Shown here: positions 33,787 to 45,700 of the stretch, piece by piece
Numbering within the stretch: the first letter of the stretch is position 1
Layout: each line of letters opens with the position of its first letter
Assembly (NCBI GenBank): GCA_034440615.1
Contig: JAOTOM010004034.1
Span: 137,501 to 201,500, forward strand
Length of the DNA stretch: 64,000 nucleotides
Direction of reading: 5' to 3'
Origin: Ashinkailepas kermadecensis
Lineage: Eukaryota > Arthropoda > Thecostraca > Neolepadidae
Translations under genes and position numbers: made by a program
The notes under the pieces: model-generated
What the model saw: only the letters and a program-made list of their open reading frames with translations
Database searches by the model: none
What the model was told of the DNA's origin: nothing

Positions 33787-36700
33787 GTGAGTTCTGCTGA
33801 TGAAACTTGGGAAATATCGGACCATTCTGAATTGAGATGAAGAGAACAAGGAGCCAGAGAACTGGTGGAGAGATAGGCTTTTCGGCTTTCTTTACCTTTC
33901 GGCCGACACATACTGCCAAGGTTAGTGATTTGTAAAGAGGTGTACAATGGGGAAAAGTGACGTCACAGGAGTCAGGGAAGTGACGTCACAGGAGTCGGGT
34001 GTCGATGTGTTAGGTTAGGTTATGCTATGTCATGTTATGTTACATTAGATTAGGTTAGGTTAGGTTAGTGCCCGTCATCGACACCCGACTCCTGTGACGT
34101 CACTTCCCTGAATTCTGTGATGTCACTGTTTCCCACTGTACACCTCTTTACAAATCACACCTTGGCAGTATGTGTCGGCCAAAAGGTAAAGATTACCGGC
34201 TTTTCTTGTATGTGGCCTGGTCACACAATTTAAGTTGGATTAACCCTGATTGATTGACAATTGACATATGAGGCAGTTTCATGACACTAATTTGCTCCCC
34301 ATCTGTTGCTTTCAATCTTCCTGGCTTCAACTAAAACATTCCAGATATGGTCTAAAGTGGGTATTATTGGAGATCAAAGTAAAATTTCATACTTTGAATT
34401 TTGTTAAATGCTGGCCGTAACGATCGCGCGATGGGTCCGTACTACCGACCGTAATGACAGCATGCATGGTCTGTACCAGCATACGTAGCGAGCGTACATA
34501 TGAACGGCCTCTACCTACCGTTCGGCAGTGAAACGTGCATACTTTATACGTATGGGCAGTGCCGGCTGGGGTGGAGTGGAGGCTGATTGTGACCTCATTT
34601 GACCCTGAAGACATTGACCTGGTGTCATGAAATGTATACTGCAGCGAGTTCACTACAGCTGTAATTCCTCCAAATTTTGTGCTTCTAGTTTCCAATCTTA
34701 GGTGCCCGAACTCCCCCTGGTGAACGTTATGTGAGAGGCATGTTGACCGGGTATCTTCTGCACTTCCTATGGTAGCGTTTCTTGCACTCAAAATGTAACG
34801 GAATGTGGTGCGTACAGAACCAGGCTGTTGAAATAAACAACTCTAAAAATAAATAACTCCACAATCAAGCAACTCATATGATAGTGTAAAGTAATCTAAA
34901 GTGCAACATTAACCAATGGCCCTGACCTCTAACAATTGTGATCGGGTTAAAAACGTGACGGCGCCGAGATTCGAACCCACCACCCATGTGTGATATCGGA
35001 AAGCAGACGCCTTAACCAACTGCGCCAATCATCGGCGTGGCCTGGGCCGGGTACGCGATGTAGAGCATGCTGACTGAGGAGATGTTTATTTCCGCAACGA
35101 TCTCCGGTGAAGTGGCGCATGTTCTTTACACCACCTTTTTAATAGGGTGTGTTTTATCATGAAAAGATGACTCGACCACTCATTTTCTCTGCAAATGATT
35201 GCTTTTCATTTGTGAAAGAAATACACTATCATAATCTTCCCTCTACAAATATAGCCCATTGCATATAATTATCCATACCTGGTGTGTCACAGACGTGATA
35301 AAGAAGAAATTCAAAACTTATGCACTCAATTCAATACTCTTTGACATAGAAAACCTTACGTTTCTGGCTTAATTCAATACTTATTTCTGGGGACGAGTGG
35401 TCCAGGGGTAAGATGCTCATCTCACAATCAAAAGGTTGTGAGTTTGAGTCCCACCTGTCGCTACTCTTCGCCCGCGACCAATCGGCGTGAGAGATTGGTG
35501 ACGCTACATGACTCAACAGTCGATGTGTCACAAAACCAATATTTATTTCTGAACATTTTTTTTTTCAGCCAGATGCTTTGTAATCCTTCATCAAGGCTGG
35601 AACTTCCTTACAATGCTCTTAATGTTAACAGCAGAGCTAACAATGTTGCCTAGATTTGATGTCATGGTTGAAAAGTTTGTTTGGAATGATTCTGGTTTTC
35701 TGGTTAGGTTAGGTTAGGTGAACTTCACAGCCACAAGATTCATCCTTTCCTTCTTGAAGCATCGAAGCTTTATAAGCTGCAGTCGGAACACTGCTGGTCA
35801 GTCCGATACCATTGAGGTACAAATGGATGAGCCACAGCCCAGACAACTCCATTAAGGTATGTAAATGTTGGCAGCATTAACTCATGAAATACTGTTTATG
35901 TTGTAGCACATTTCCTCTATCTTGCTTATGGCATTGTCAATTGTACAACTGTTGTACAGTTGTACCTCCATTGTCCTGCCAACCTCTGTTGACTTAAAAG
36001 TAATCATTTGCAGAGAAAATCAATTGTCACATGGTCTTCACCACATCAAAAACATTGTAGGGGGTAGGGTTGGCTAAAATGAGTACAGGCAAAAAATGAG
36101 TATATTTTTTGAAAAAATGTATTATGCAGTAATTATCTATTGAAATAAGTTTAAAAAAAGACATAATATGTCCAGATACGTTCCTCAACATCTCCAAATA
36201 CTTTCATTGCTAAATGTTTTATGAATTTGGCTAAAAAAAGTTTTCAAAACATTTTCAGCAATGTCATTAAAAGTACATGTCAAAAAGTGAACCCTGGTAA
36301 AAAAATGTACAACTCTGACATTATTTTAGATTTCCATGTATTATCTTCATCAACTAAGCTTCCTGACACCGTTCAAATTAAAGCCGAAATCCAAAAGGGA
36401 ATACTTAAATTTTGCTAATTGTGAATTTGCATAAAATGAGTATAGTTTAGAAAACTTGTTGCAAAAAAACGGGTATAGTCTGAAAAGTACCAACTTGAAC
36501 ATGGCTACTCCCCTGTTTACTTTCATGTAGTCCCCGAAAACGTTTCTGAGATGTTTCCGATGTCGGCCAAGGACAACAGCGTACCGTACGAGACACTCCG
36601 CCCTCACATCAATGGCATCAATGTCACCGGCTCCACTGGCTCAGGGCGGCCGACAGTACTGACGACGGCCGAGGAGCAGAAATTGGTCGAAGTGATTGCC

Positions 36701-39700
36701 TATATCGCCCGCCAAGCGTCCCCACTCGACTCCAGCGACATCTGTGACCTGATCCAGCAATACCTGAACAACCTCGGCCGGGAGACGCAGTGGAATGACA
36801 ACCGGCCCGGGAAGGACTGGCTGTCACGTTTCAAGGCCCGCCACGCCGGCATCCTCGCGTCGCGCAAGCCCGAGATTCTCACAATCGTCCGTGCAAAGTC
36901 TCTCACAAAGGAAGTGGTTGACGCCTTCTTCACAATGTACAACGAGGTGATCATCGACCTAGGCCTGGAGGCCAAGCCGGGCAACATCTACAACCTTGAT
37001 GAGACCGGGCTTTCGACCGACACGCGCTCGAAAAAGGTCATCTTGCCCAGCAAATCACGTGACGCCTACCTCAAGACGGCCAGCGGCGGGAAAGCGATGC
37101 ATAGCGTCCTCTTCTGCGTGAACGCCACGGGAAACTACTTTCCCCCCTTCGTTGTGTACAAAGCCAAGCGTGAGCCGTTTGACACGTGGATGCATGGCGG
37201 CCCGCCGGGAACGGCCTATGGAACCACACCGTCCGGCTGGATGGAGGGCGACATCTTCGAGAGCTGGTTCCAGACCATCTTTGTCCCACAGATCATCCAG
37301 ACGCACGGTGGCGAGCCCACGGTGCTCATCTACGACGGGCACGGCTCGCACATGACATATCGGACAGCGGCGCTTGCGAAGGAAAACAACATCACAGTGG
37401 TGTGTCTGCCACCACACACCAGCCACGCCATCCAACCCCTCGACGTCGCGGTGTTCAAGCCGGTCAAGGTTGCCTGGGCTGCAATCCTGAAGCGGTGGCA
37501 GCGCGAGTCACGACTCGTCGCCGTTGACAAATCAGTGTTCCCGATGCTCATCTCCCAGCTGTGGAAGGAACTGGATTCGGCCCACGCCGTGGCCGGCTTC
37601 CGCGGATCGGGCCTCTACCCCGTCAACGCGGAGAAGGTCCGCAGCCGGATGGTCGGAGCCGGAAACACGGCACGCGATGACATCTCGTCCCCAGGCAAGG
37701 CACTCAAGGAAGCCGTGCTCAGTATCCTCAGCCCGGAATAGTCGGATGAGACAAAGGCGGCCCTCGCCAACAAGACAAAGCGCCGCAGCCGCGTTCAGAA
37801 CAAGAGCGGCGAGGTTCTGACGGCCGAAACTTCTCTTCAGAGGCTCGAGCTGGAGGCGATGAAGCGCACCGAGAAGCGGAAGGAGCTGCCATTGGCACAC
37901 AAGATCAAGAAGCCCTCCGTGAAGCGAAAAATTATCGAGACTAGCGACGAGGACGAGCTCGTCGAGCCGTTCCCGGATAGTGATTCGGAGCCAGAGGCAC
38001 CACCGCCGCCGAAAAAGGAGGCACTTCAAACCGTACCATATCAGGAGATTAAAAAAAACTCCGAATTCGTCATTGTCAAGCTGGACAAGAAGAAGTTCCT
38101 CGCCCAGGTTAACGAAATCCAGACGAACTCCACGGCGACTACCAGGACGGTGCATGTCCTGTTCTTGAAGAAGCTGTCGGGCTCGGACAAGAAGTTCTAC
38201 TTCCCAGAGAAAGATGACAAGTCGATTGTCTACCCGCACGAGGTTCTCGGAAAGGTAGAGGTGACGCCAGACCGCCACGCCTCCGTGTTCGAGATCGTCG
38301 GCGACGTCCGTGATCTCAACTAGTAGTTTGCAGGGCATTCCGAACTGTTGTATTTTTCCGTTCGACCATTGTGTTTATTTGTTCCGACTTCAGCCAATAT
38401 TGTGTCTTTAATAAAGTGTAACTACCAGGAAACAGCTGTCTCATATTTTGTTTTGATAATTGCATCGTCTGCGAAGTCAGTGACCTCAACTAGTGTTATG
38501 CAGGGCATTCCGAACCGTGTCTTTTCCGTTCCTACATCAGCCATAACTACGCCCTTGTTAAACTTGGAATTAACAGCAAATGGCTAGTCTCATTTTTTTT
38601 ATAATTGTATTTTTTAAAACACCCATAGTATACCCATTTTTGGCGTGAATTTCAGTGTCGCAAATCCAGTGGGTTGGGCACAATTGGCTGTCGAAATCAC
38701 CATACTCATTTTTTGCGAAAGTGCAAAAAATGAGTATAGTCGACTTTTCTCGGAAGACATGCTTGCCAACGAACACCAGTTGACCAAAAAAATTGTGCCA
38801 CACTGGACATCGTAGTCAGAAAACGTAATGTCAACATCCCATTAACCCAGTATTGATATCTTATTTGGTTTGGAAGATATTACACTGGAAAGGTAAAACT
38901 ATACTCATTTTAGCCAACCCTACCCTATTAAAAAATCCAAAGAATCAAATTTTACCTTGATCTCCAAATTTGCCATAAATGTACATCATACAGCATTGAC
39001 TATTGAGTGAATTGGTTTTAAACTTTCAATATGTTGTTGCAGTTTTCATGGTATGTTTGCAGTTTGAGGAAATCTTTGAATTCTTGGAATTTCTTATTCC
39101 AATGCATTGTTTATGAATGTGATTAGCATTGTACAACCACTAATTTCCTCTGCAAATGCATACATTTCAGTTCGGAAGCAAAATAATGCATGGAAGGGGT
39201 GAAGTTTGGTAATATAGCATAAAAAGTAATGCACTTGCATTACTTTTACTTTTAAAATAAGAAAAAAAGAATGTAACATAGCCTTACCTAGCCTAGCCAG
39301 TAATTTTGTAGATCTAGGTAAGATTGGATTCTTTTGATTTTTAAAGACTGCTTTTTGACATGGTTTAGACGATGTGACCACTCATTTTCTCTGTAAATTA
39401 CTTTTAAGTCAACAGCTCTTGATGCAATTCATGACGTTATAGGCAAGATACAGAGGCTCTCACGCTGATTGGTCGCGGGCGAAGAGTATCGACAGGTAAG
39501 ACTCAAGCCCACAATCTTTTGATTGTGAGATGAGCATGATGTGACTGGACCTGGCTGCCATGCTGTTCCATTGGGGTTCAGGATGAGACTAGAATTCAGT
39601 GAGACATAGGATGGGTCGTTTGACTGTCACAGATGCTACAAGTATATTCTTCCTCTTTTTGTTCATTTGACTACTGCATGTCTATATACCTATGCAAATT

Positions 39701-42700
39701 AAATTTACTGCATGTTGGGAAGCTGGAATTATGTATTCTGGAATGCTTCTTATGTTCTGCAGGGGAAGGAGAATGGCCAATTCTTGATCGACCAAGTCTG
39801 TGCCCATCTCGACCTTGTAGAAAAAGAGTATTTTGGACTCTGCTTTGAGGACATCAACAGAACTAAGGTAATTTGCAATGGTATGGATGCTACTTATTTC
39901 ATTGTACCATTCTAATGACAGTTGCTCACTGACATGCACACAAACAATTTCATATTTCCAGGCCTCACTAATTCCTACATCTGAAGTTACTTCGAAAGAT
40001 TACAAACCAAGTGCAGCTCATGATATCTCCACATGGACACTATAAGAAAAGAAGCTTCAGTGCACTAGAAGTACAAAGGCCATTTAATGAGTTAATGATA
40101 TCTGCTGTGCTCGTAAGTTGAAGGACTACCAATAAAACTGGTGTTGCAAATTGTACAGTTGGTGTTGCTGATTAAAAAAATACAATGTGTTGCTTACTGG
40201 GATAACAAGTTAAATTTGGTGCTGATTTGTGAGCATTGGTTGGAAGAACATTGGTTCTCCAGGAGCCAAAGTTGGTGCTATGTCTGCAATACCTGCAACA
40301 CTACATTTTCTATCCATATATCTCAATTGTCTTTCATTCACTAAAATTTTGATGGTGTGAGGGTGCTGGAGGATACACATGGTTAATAGTTTGCAATAGC
40401 AGTATCTGACCAATGAAGCAATGCAAAGCATACACACACTGAACTCTACTCTGACTGTACTGGTCATGGAGAACTTCACTAGTGGTGCATGCTGCCTACT
40501 TAGCAGGCAGGCACTCAATTGTCTTTCATTCACTAAAATTTTGATGGTGTGAGGGTGCTGGAGGATACACATGGTTAATAGTTTGCAATAGCAGTATCTG
40601 ACCAATGAAGCAATGCTAAGCATACACACACTGAACTCTACTTTTACTGTACTGGTCATGGAGAACTTCACTAGTGGTGCACGCTGCCTACTTAGCTGCA
40701 CTGTCGGTGACATATTTCAGTGCCCAGGATAATTTCACAACTGAGATGTATGTATGGAATATGGAAAAATAATTTCATTGCCTATGCAAATATTATTATG
40801 TAATGTGAAAACGTGAACTATAACAGAACGTTTTTATTTTTTGAATTGTTTGCAGCATATGAAAATGTGACAAAGTTTACTTCCCTTTCAAATCAAGAGG
40901 CATGGTTGCATAATAAGCTATGTGTTCTTCCAGCAGCCATTTCCTGTAGCCTCTTTGACTTTCATCGTCAACGGCTGCCTGTAGGCCGCGGCCATGTGAC
41001 GGTGCCATTGCTTCTGCTTTGTCCCATGAGACAGGATAATGAGACAGGCTGGCTGCGATGTATGTAGGGGAAACGTGACTTCAACTGCAAAATCAAGCGT
41101 GTTGCGCAGTGGTTTGTAGTCGGTTGCTTCGTGATGGGATGTCTTACACAGGGTTCGTTAATTGCCTACTTTGAGATTACACAAACTCGGCTTGGGTTTG
41201 TTATGTGCGTGACACTATTGCATTGAAGAAAGCACTATGTGGTACTCCATGAACTGGAAATATTCCAAGACAATCCAATTGGAACAAACTAGACTATTTC
41301 AAATTTGTATCGGTGTTGGATCTGACAACGCGTGCACCCAGAACTTCACACTGCAGCACGATACAAGAAATTGAAGCACCTCTTGGTATCCTAACAGCAG
41401 TGATCTGATCAAGCAGTGATACTATGTAGTAAACACAAAGCTGATGCATTCCCCAAGGCTGGCACAGCATTTACATTGCCACATCATTCACCAGATAGCC
41501 ATGGTATGTTCAGAACGTGTTTCAATTTGTGTATGTGAATATATTACATTTCGCGGTGAGGCTCATTTTTTGTTTTGTTGGCGAATCTGTTGCATGTAGT
41601 GCATTTGCTGTGTATTTAGAAACGGCCTTGCCTTTCTTGTACTGAGTGGTCATATGTCATTATGCATTGATGACTTGATTCTGTATCCCTGATTGATTTA
41701 AAATGAGGTCTCTATTCCATTTTAAGGAATGGCTGGAGCCAACGAAGCAAATATTGAAGCAAGTGAAAGGTAAGAGACCCAGTTGTCACATATGTTTTTT
41801 TTTGGCGCACAATCGGTAGTTATTTTGGCAGGGGTCGTCCGAATTCTTTAGTTGTGTTTTAGGCAGGAAGCAGACGAATGGTGTTCGTCAAGTCCCCATG
41901 ACATGTAATTGTCGTCTCACATGTGTTTTTGTAACATCGGTACCAAGACGACCCACATACCGGGATGCCTTCGGAAAAGGTCAAAATGACGCGAATCTAG
42001 CGTTTGCTGTTATTACTACTGATATTACAGCGTCGAGAACATGGGCATGTCGCCGGCGAACGAACATAAAGAGTTGTGTTTTTACATGCCGACGTTTTTA
42101 CTTGTGGCCATGCTGGGCTGGCAAGTTGTTCTATATGGTGTGGTGTATGACCACATTACAAAGCTTGTCTTCTGAATATTTACCGGGTGGGCGGCATCAC
42201 CAACTTTGACGTATTGCCCTCCGGAAAGTACGCATGCAGGGACTTTTGCATTTATTTTCATATTCATAGTGAAGAATACCACTGAAAGCAATGCATGCAC
42301 TGCATGCGAACCTGCTCCCTGGCGCGCTGAAATGCTACATTCTGCAACTGCGATCTGGCGAAACCATCACTATTTCCTCCTTTTTCCTGTACCCGCCCCG
42401 CGGTAAATTGGGCTGTTTTGATATAGAAACGCAGATTAAGCTGCAATAAACCGAACATTGCATTCTACGAAAGAACCTGGTTGCTAGTTTTTTGCAGTAT
42501 CAGGGGGCTGAATCCTCATGAAGGAATTTCCAGGGCAATATGGAACTTGCTGCACTTAATCATCTCTGCTTGTATATGTGCTTTCTGATGATATACCAAA
42601 GATCAGTGGTGATATAGAGGTGTTGTTGTATGGACTCCTTAGTAGAGTAGTGAACCCGCACGCCGTTGCCCATCCGTGACGTTGAGTCATATTTTACGGA

Positions 42701-45700
42701 GCACTGTAGAGCCCTACTCCCCATGTCTAGGAACATCTTAGCTAATCGATGCAATGCTTGTCTTAATCAGTTATATGAACATTACCGTGGAGATAAACTT
42801 ACCTTGCACATGACCGAGCTTCTAAGGCTGTTTGTTTTATCCGTTGCCCAGGAATGACACACAAAACACACTTGCATCATTTCGGGTTGGTATCTAACTG
42901 CAAAGCTGCTTGGAGCAAAGTATCTGAGAATAAGTGGTATTTGGTGATTGTACTCGTGCATTCCCCGTGTTCTATATGAAAAGAAGAGATGCCACCACAC
43001 AGGTTTTGTTGTTGAAGTCATATTAAGTGTCTTCGTTGTACAAACATGTAAGAGTAGGTACACGTTCCTATTTCATGTAAGCATTAACAAGGTTTGCTGC
43101 AGCAATGTACTGAACGAGCGGAGAAGCATGGTACAGCGTAGAGCCTGTGAGGGATGTGATTTGTGCCATCTCCGTTCTGTTCGATGACACTACATTGTGT
43201 GTGGTGACGTGTGGTCATGACTTGGTCGCCGTTTGAAGAGCGAAGGTTGTTTTATGAAAATACTACACGGCTCAACACATATCGTGACATCCTGGCTGAT
43301 GACTCAGACATAGTTCGTTCTGGGAACATATTCCGCTTTCTGAGAGCGGTCGGCTTTCGGGCCATCTACTCACCCCGGTAACACCTGCATTGTCCGCATA
43401 ACTAACCGAACCACTGAATTGTAAGTTATGGGCGCTAAATGATCACGCTTTGGTCAAAGCGCCCTTAAACCCAAATAAGAAACTGCGTGGCCCTCGACAG
43501 GTATGTGGCCGATGGTGCTCAGTTTTCGGGTGAAATTCTACCCGGGCTGGCCGGAGCGGCTGCAGGAGGAGCTGACCCGCTACCAGGTGTACCTACAGCT
43601 GCGACGTGACCTGCGCGCTGGCCGACTGACTGCTTCGGACGAGGAGGCCGCACAGTTGGCCGCACTGGTGCTGCAAGGTAGAGTTGTTGTTCCGCTGTAT
43701 CTTGATACGCTCGCCATCCCAAGGTGTTTTTGTTTGTTTATTGTTGTTTGTTCTGCTTTCCTGACACGCTTGTCCCCATGTGGAATTGTGTCTCTCATAC
43801 CGCGCTCGCGCCGAGCGGCGCAGCGCAGACCCCCCTCCCGCACCCCGCCGACCAGCATAGTGATCAATTATTCGTGAAATAGGATGGAATGTATCACTTT
43901 CTGAGCACCAAACCGACATCCTGGAAGAAATGTTGAAATTTCACTTCTTGATGCGTGTTTGTGAGGTGTTCATGCTTAGGTTCTAACAGTTTCTAACATG
44001 GGCTCGAAAACAATCGGACGTAAAGTTTCCCCACATAGTTTCCATGTTGGCTTACACTCATTGACGATCTTTGTGCCAGGACATGAACAATTAACTACAA
44101 GTTTTCAACCTCGCATATGTTTTTGGAAATAACTGCAGAAATATGGAAGTGAGGCTATCAGATGTCGATTTTGCTTCTGTTCTGCATTGATAGCTCTATG
44201 CTGCTTACTTCCAGGATGCGAACAACCCTTTTGTCCAAGTTGTGTTGCCCGTCTCCTGTACCACATGGTAGCTGCTGGTCGACGTATGCACGCTAGCGTG
44301 ATCGTTTTTTGTGTGTAACGTTATAGCGTGCAAATGTAGATGCAAACTTGTCGGCACATGAGTCATTCTCGTGCTAACTTAGAGACTGAAGATGGATTGT
44401 GTGTATATGTTTACATATGGCCTTGAAGCTGGTGTTTTCGGGCACTCTTTGAGTTTTAAAAAGAATGTCAATATTTTGCAGCAACTTGTCCCTTGACCTA
44501 TGCATGGAAATGTAACAAATGACACATCGTTAGTATAGATATTGAGCTCCGCGTTTGTTCAACGTTTGAATTGTATATCTGTTACCATATTTATATAGTT
44601 AGTGACCAAACATGAAAATTATAGTTTTTTGGGGGAAAAATAACCTTTAGACTGATCTGAACGTTCAGCGAGTAACTCGACGTATACAATCGGGTGCCAA
44701 GATCTCGTCACATGCAAAACGCTGGTTTCGTTTCATGTGTCGCTGGTACTCTCCCTGTGGAATCGCCAGGGTCGGACCCCCCCCCCCCTCTCACTGGGGA
44801 AGGTGGCAAAAAGTCTTGCATTAAAGAGGGTTTATGACTATGGGGGTTTACAACTTTGTCGATTTCAATAACATGTAAGGAACTCCAGCTGAATCTGAAA
44901 CAGCACTCATGTTGATTATCAGCTTCTAGTTCAGCAATAGTTGTTCAATGTTTCCGGTGGCAGTGGCATAGTGACAGCTGACAGATGGTCTGTGGTGGTC
45001 TGGCCGGGTGGCAGCTGACGTCTAACACGGCCGCCGACACTGTGCCGCCGCAGTGGAGACGGGCGACTGTGAGCTGTAATGACAGGTGTCAGATAGTGAC
45101 AGCTGACAGATGGTCTGTGGCGGTCTGGCCGGGTGGCAGCTGACGCCTAACACGGCCGCCGACACTGTGCCGCCGCAGTGGAGACGGACGACTGTGAGCT
45201 GTAATGACAGGTGTCAGATAGTGACAGCTGACAGATGGTCTGTGGTGGTCTGGCCGGGTGGCAGCTGACGTCTAACACGGCCGCCGACACTGTGCCGCCG
45301 CAGTGGAGACGGACGACTGTGAGCTGGAGCTGGATGCCAGCGGCGGCGGCGGCGGCGAGTACCCTGCCCAGGCGTACCCGTGGCTGGTGTCGCCGCACGG
45401 AGACACCGCCTGGCTGCAGCAGCGCCTGCTGCAGCTGCACTGCTGCAGCCGACGCCGCCTCAGTCCCTCCCAGGCCGAGATGGCACTGCTGAAGCGCGCC
45501 GCGCAGCTCGACCTCTACGGGCTCCGGCTGCAGCCCTTCAAGGTGTGAACTCTACCTGCCGCCACTTCAGGCACCAACTAAGCTTGCAGCCCTTCCAGGT
45601 GTAAATTCCACTGGCATCCCTACACTGCATTGATTGTGTCTGCAGCCCTCCAGGTTATTTTTTTTACTTGACCTGTGGCCTTTCGAGGTACGAACTCGGT

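Larger units (their letters stand above)
36060..38925 (+). mobile_element. pogo/Tigger-like DNA transposon, nearly intact
   Basis: TA dinucleotides at 36058-36059 and 38926-38927 flank inverted ends (GGGTAGGGTTGGCTAAAATG at both ends; the left end has two more Gs). The TA target duplication and pogo-type transposase agree. Subterminal copies of AAAATGAGTATAG lie at about 36094, 36436 and 38730 (plus) and 38628, 38698 and 38897 (minus), likely transposase binding sites. The coding part is GC-rich in AT-rich surroundings with AATAAA at about 38410. The element lies in intron 1 of the FRMD5-like gene in the same orientation. Confidence 0.88.
35989..39418. mobile_element. Older inverted-repeat element hosting the pogo insertion
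   Basis: The left end (about 35989-36047, CTGTTGACTTAAAAGTAATC...CTTCACCACATC) and the right end (about 39360-39418) are inverted repeats of roughly 55 bp. Only about 12 bp separate the left repeat from the pogo-like element. Without that insertion the element would be about 0.56 kb. The interior outside pogo has no coding sequence. Related single ends occur at 35185, 48130, 50060 and 50565. Confidence 0.55.

Noticed and set aside
34945..35045. Functional tRNA gene
   Set aside because: A and B boxes and a T run are present, but the acceptor stem does not pair and the T stem is imperfect. SINE head or pseudogene preferred.
37532..38338. 268-codon minus-strand frame opposite the pogo transposase
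   Set aside because: Mirror of the GC-rich coding strand; the plus strand carries the catalytic motifs and the natural ends.
40210..40713. 167-codon minus-strand frame with an internal repeat
   Set aside because: Explained by the 192-bp tandem duplication; no domain and no splice logic.
43503..43877. Single 124-codon gene starting at ATG 43503
   Set aside because: The family similarity stops exactly at the GT donor at 43678 and resumes at 45304; the rest of the frame is intron.
45147..45440. 97-codon minus-strand frame opposite exon 5
   Set aside because: Shadow of a GC-rich exon and its duplicated acceptor; no independent evidence.
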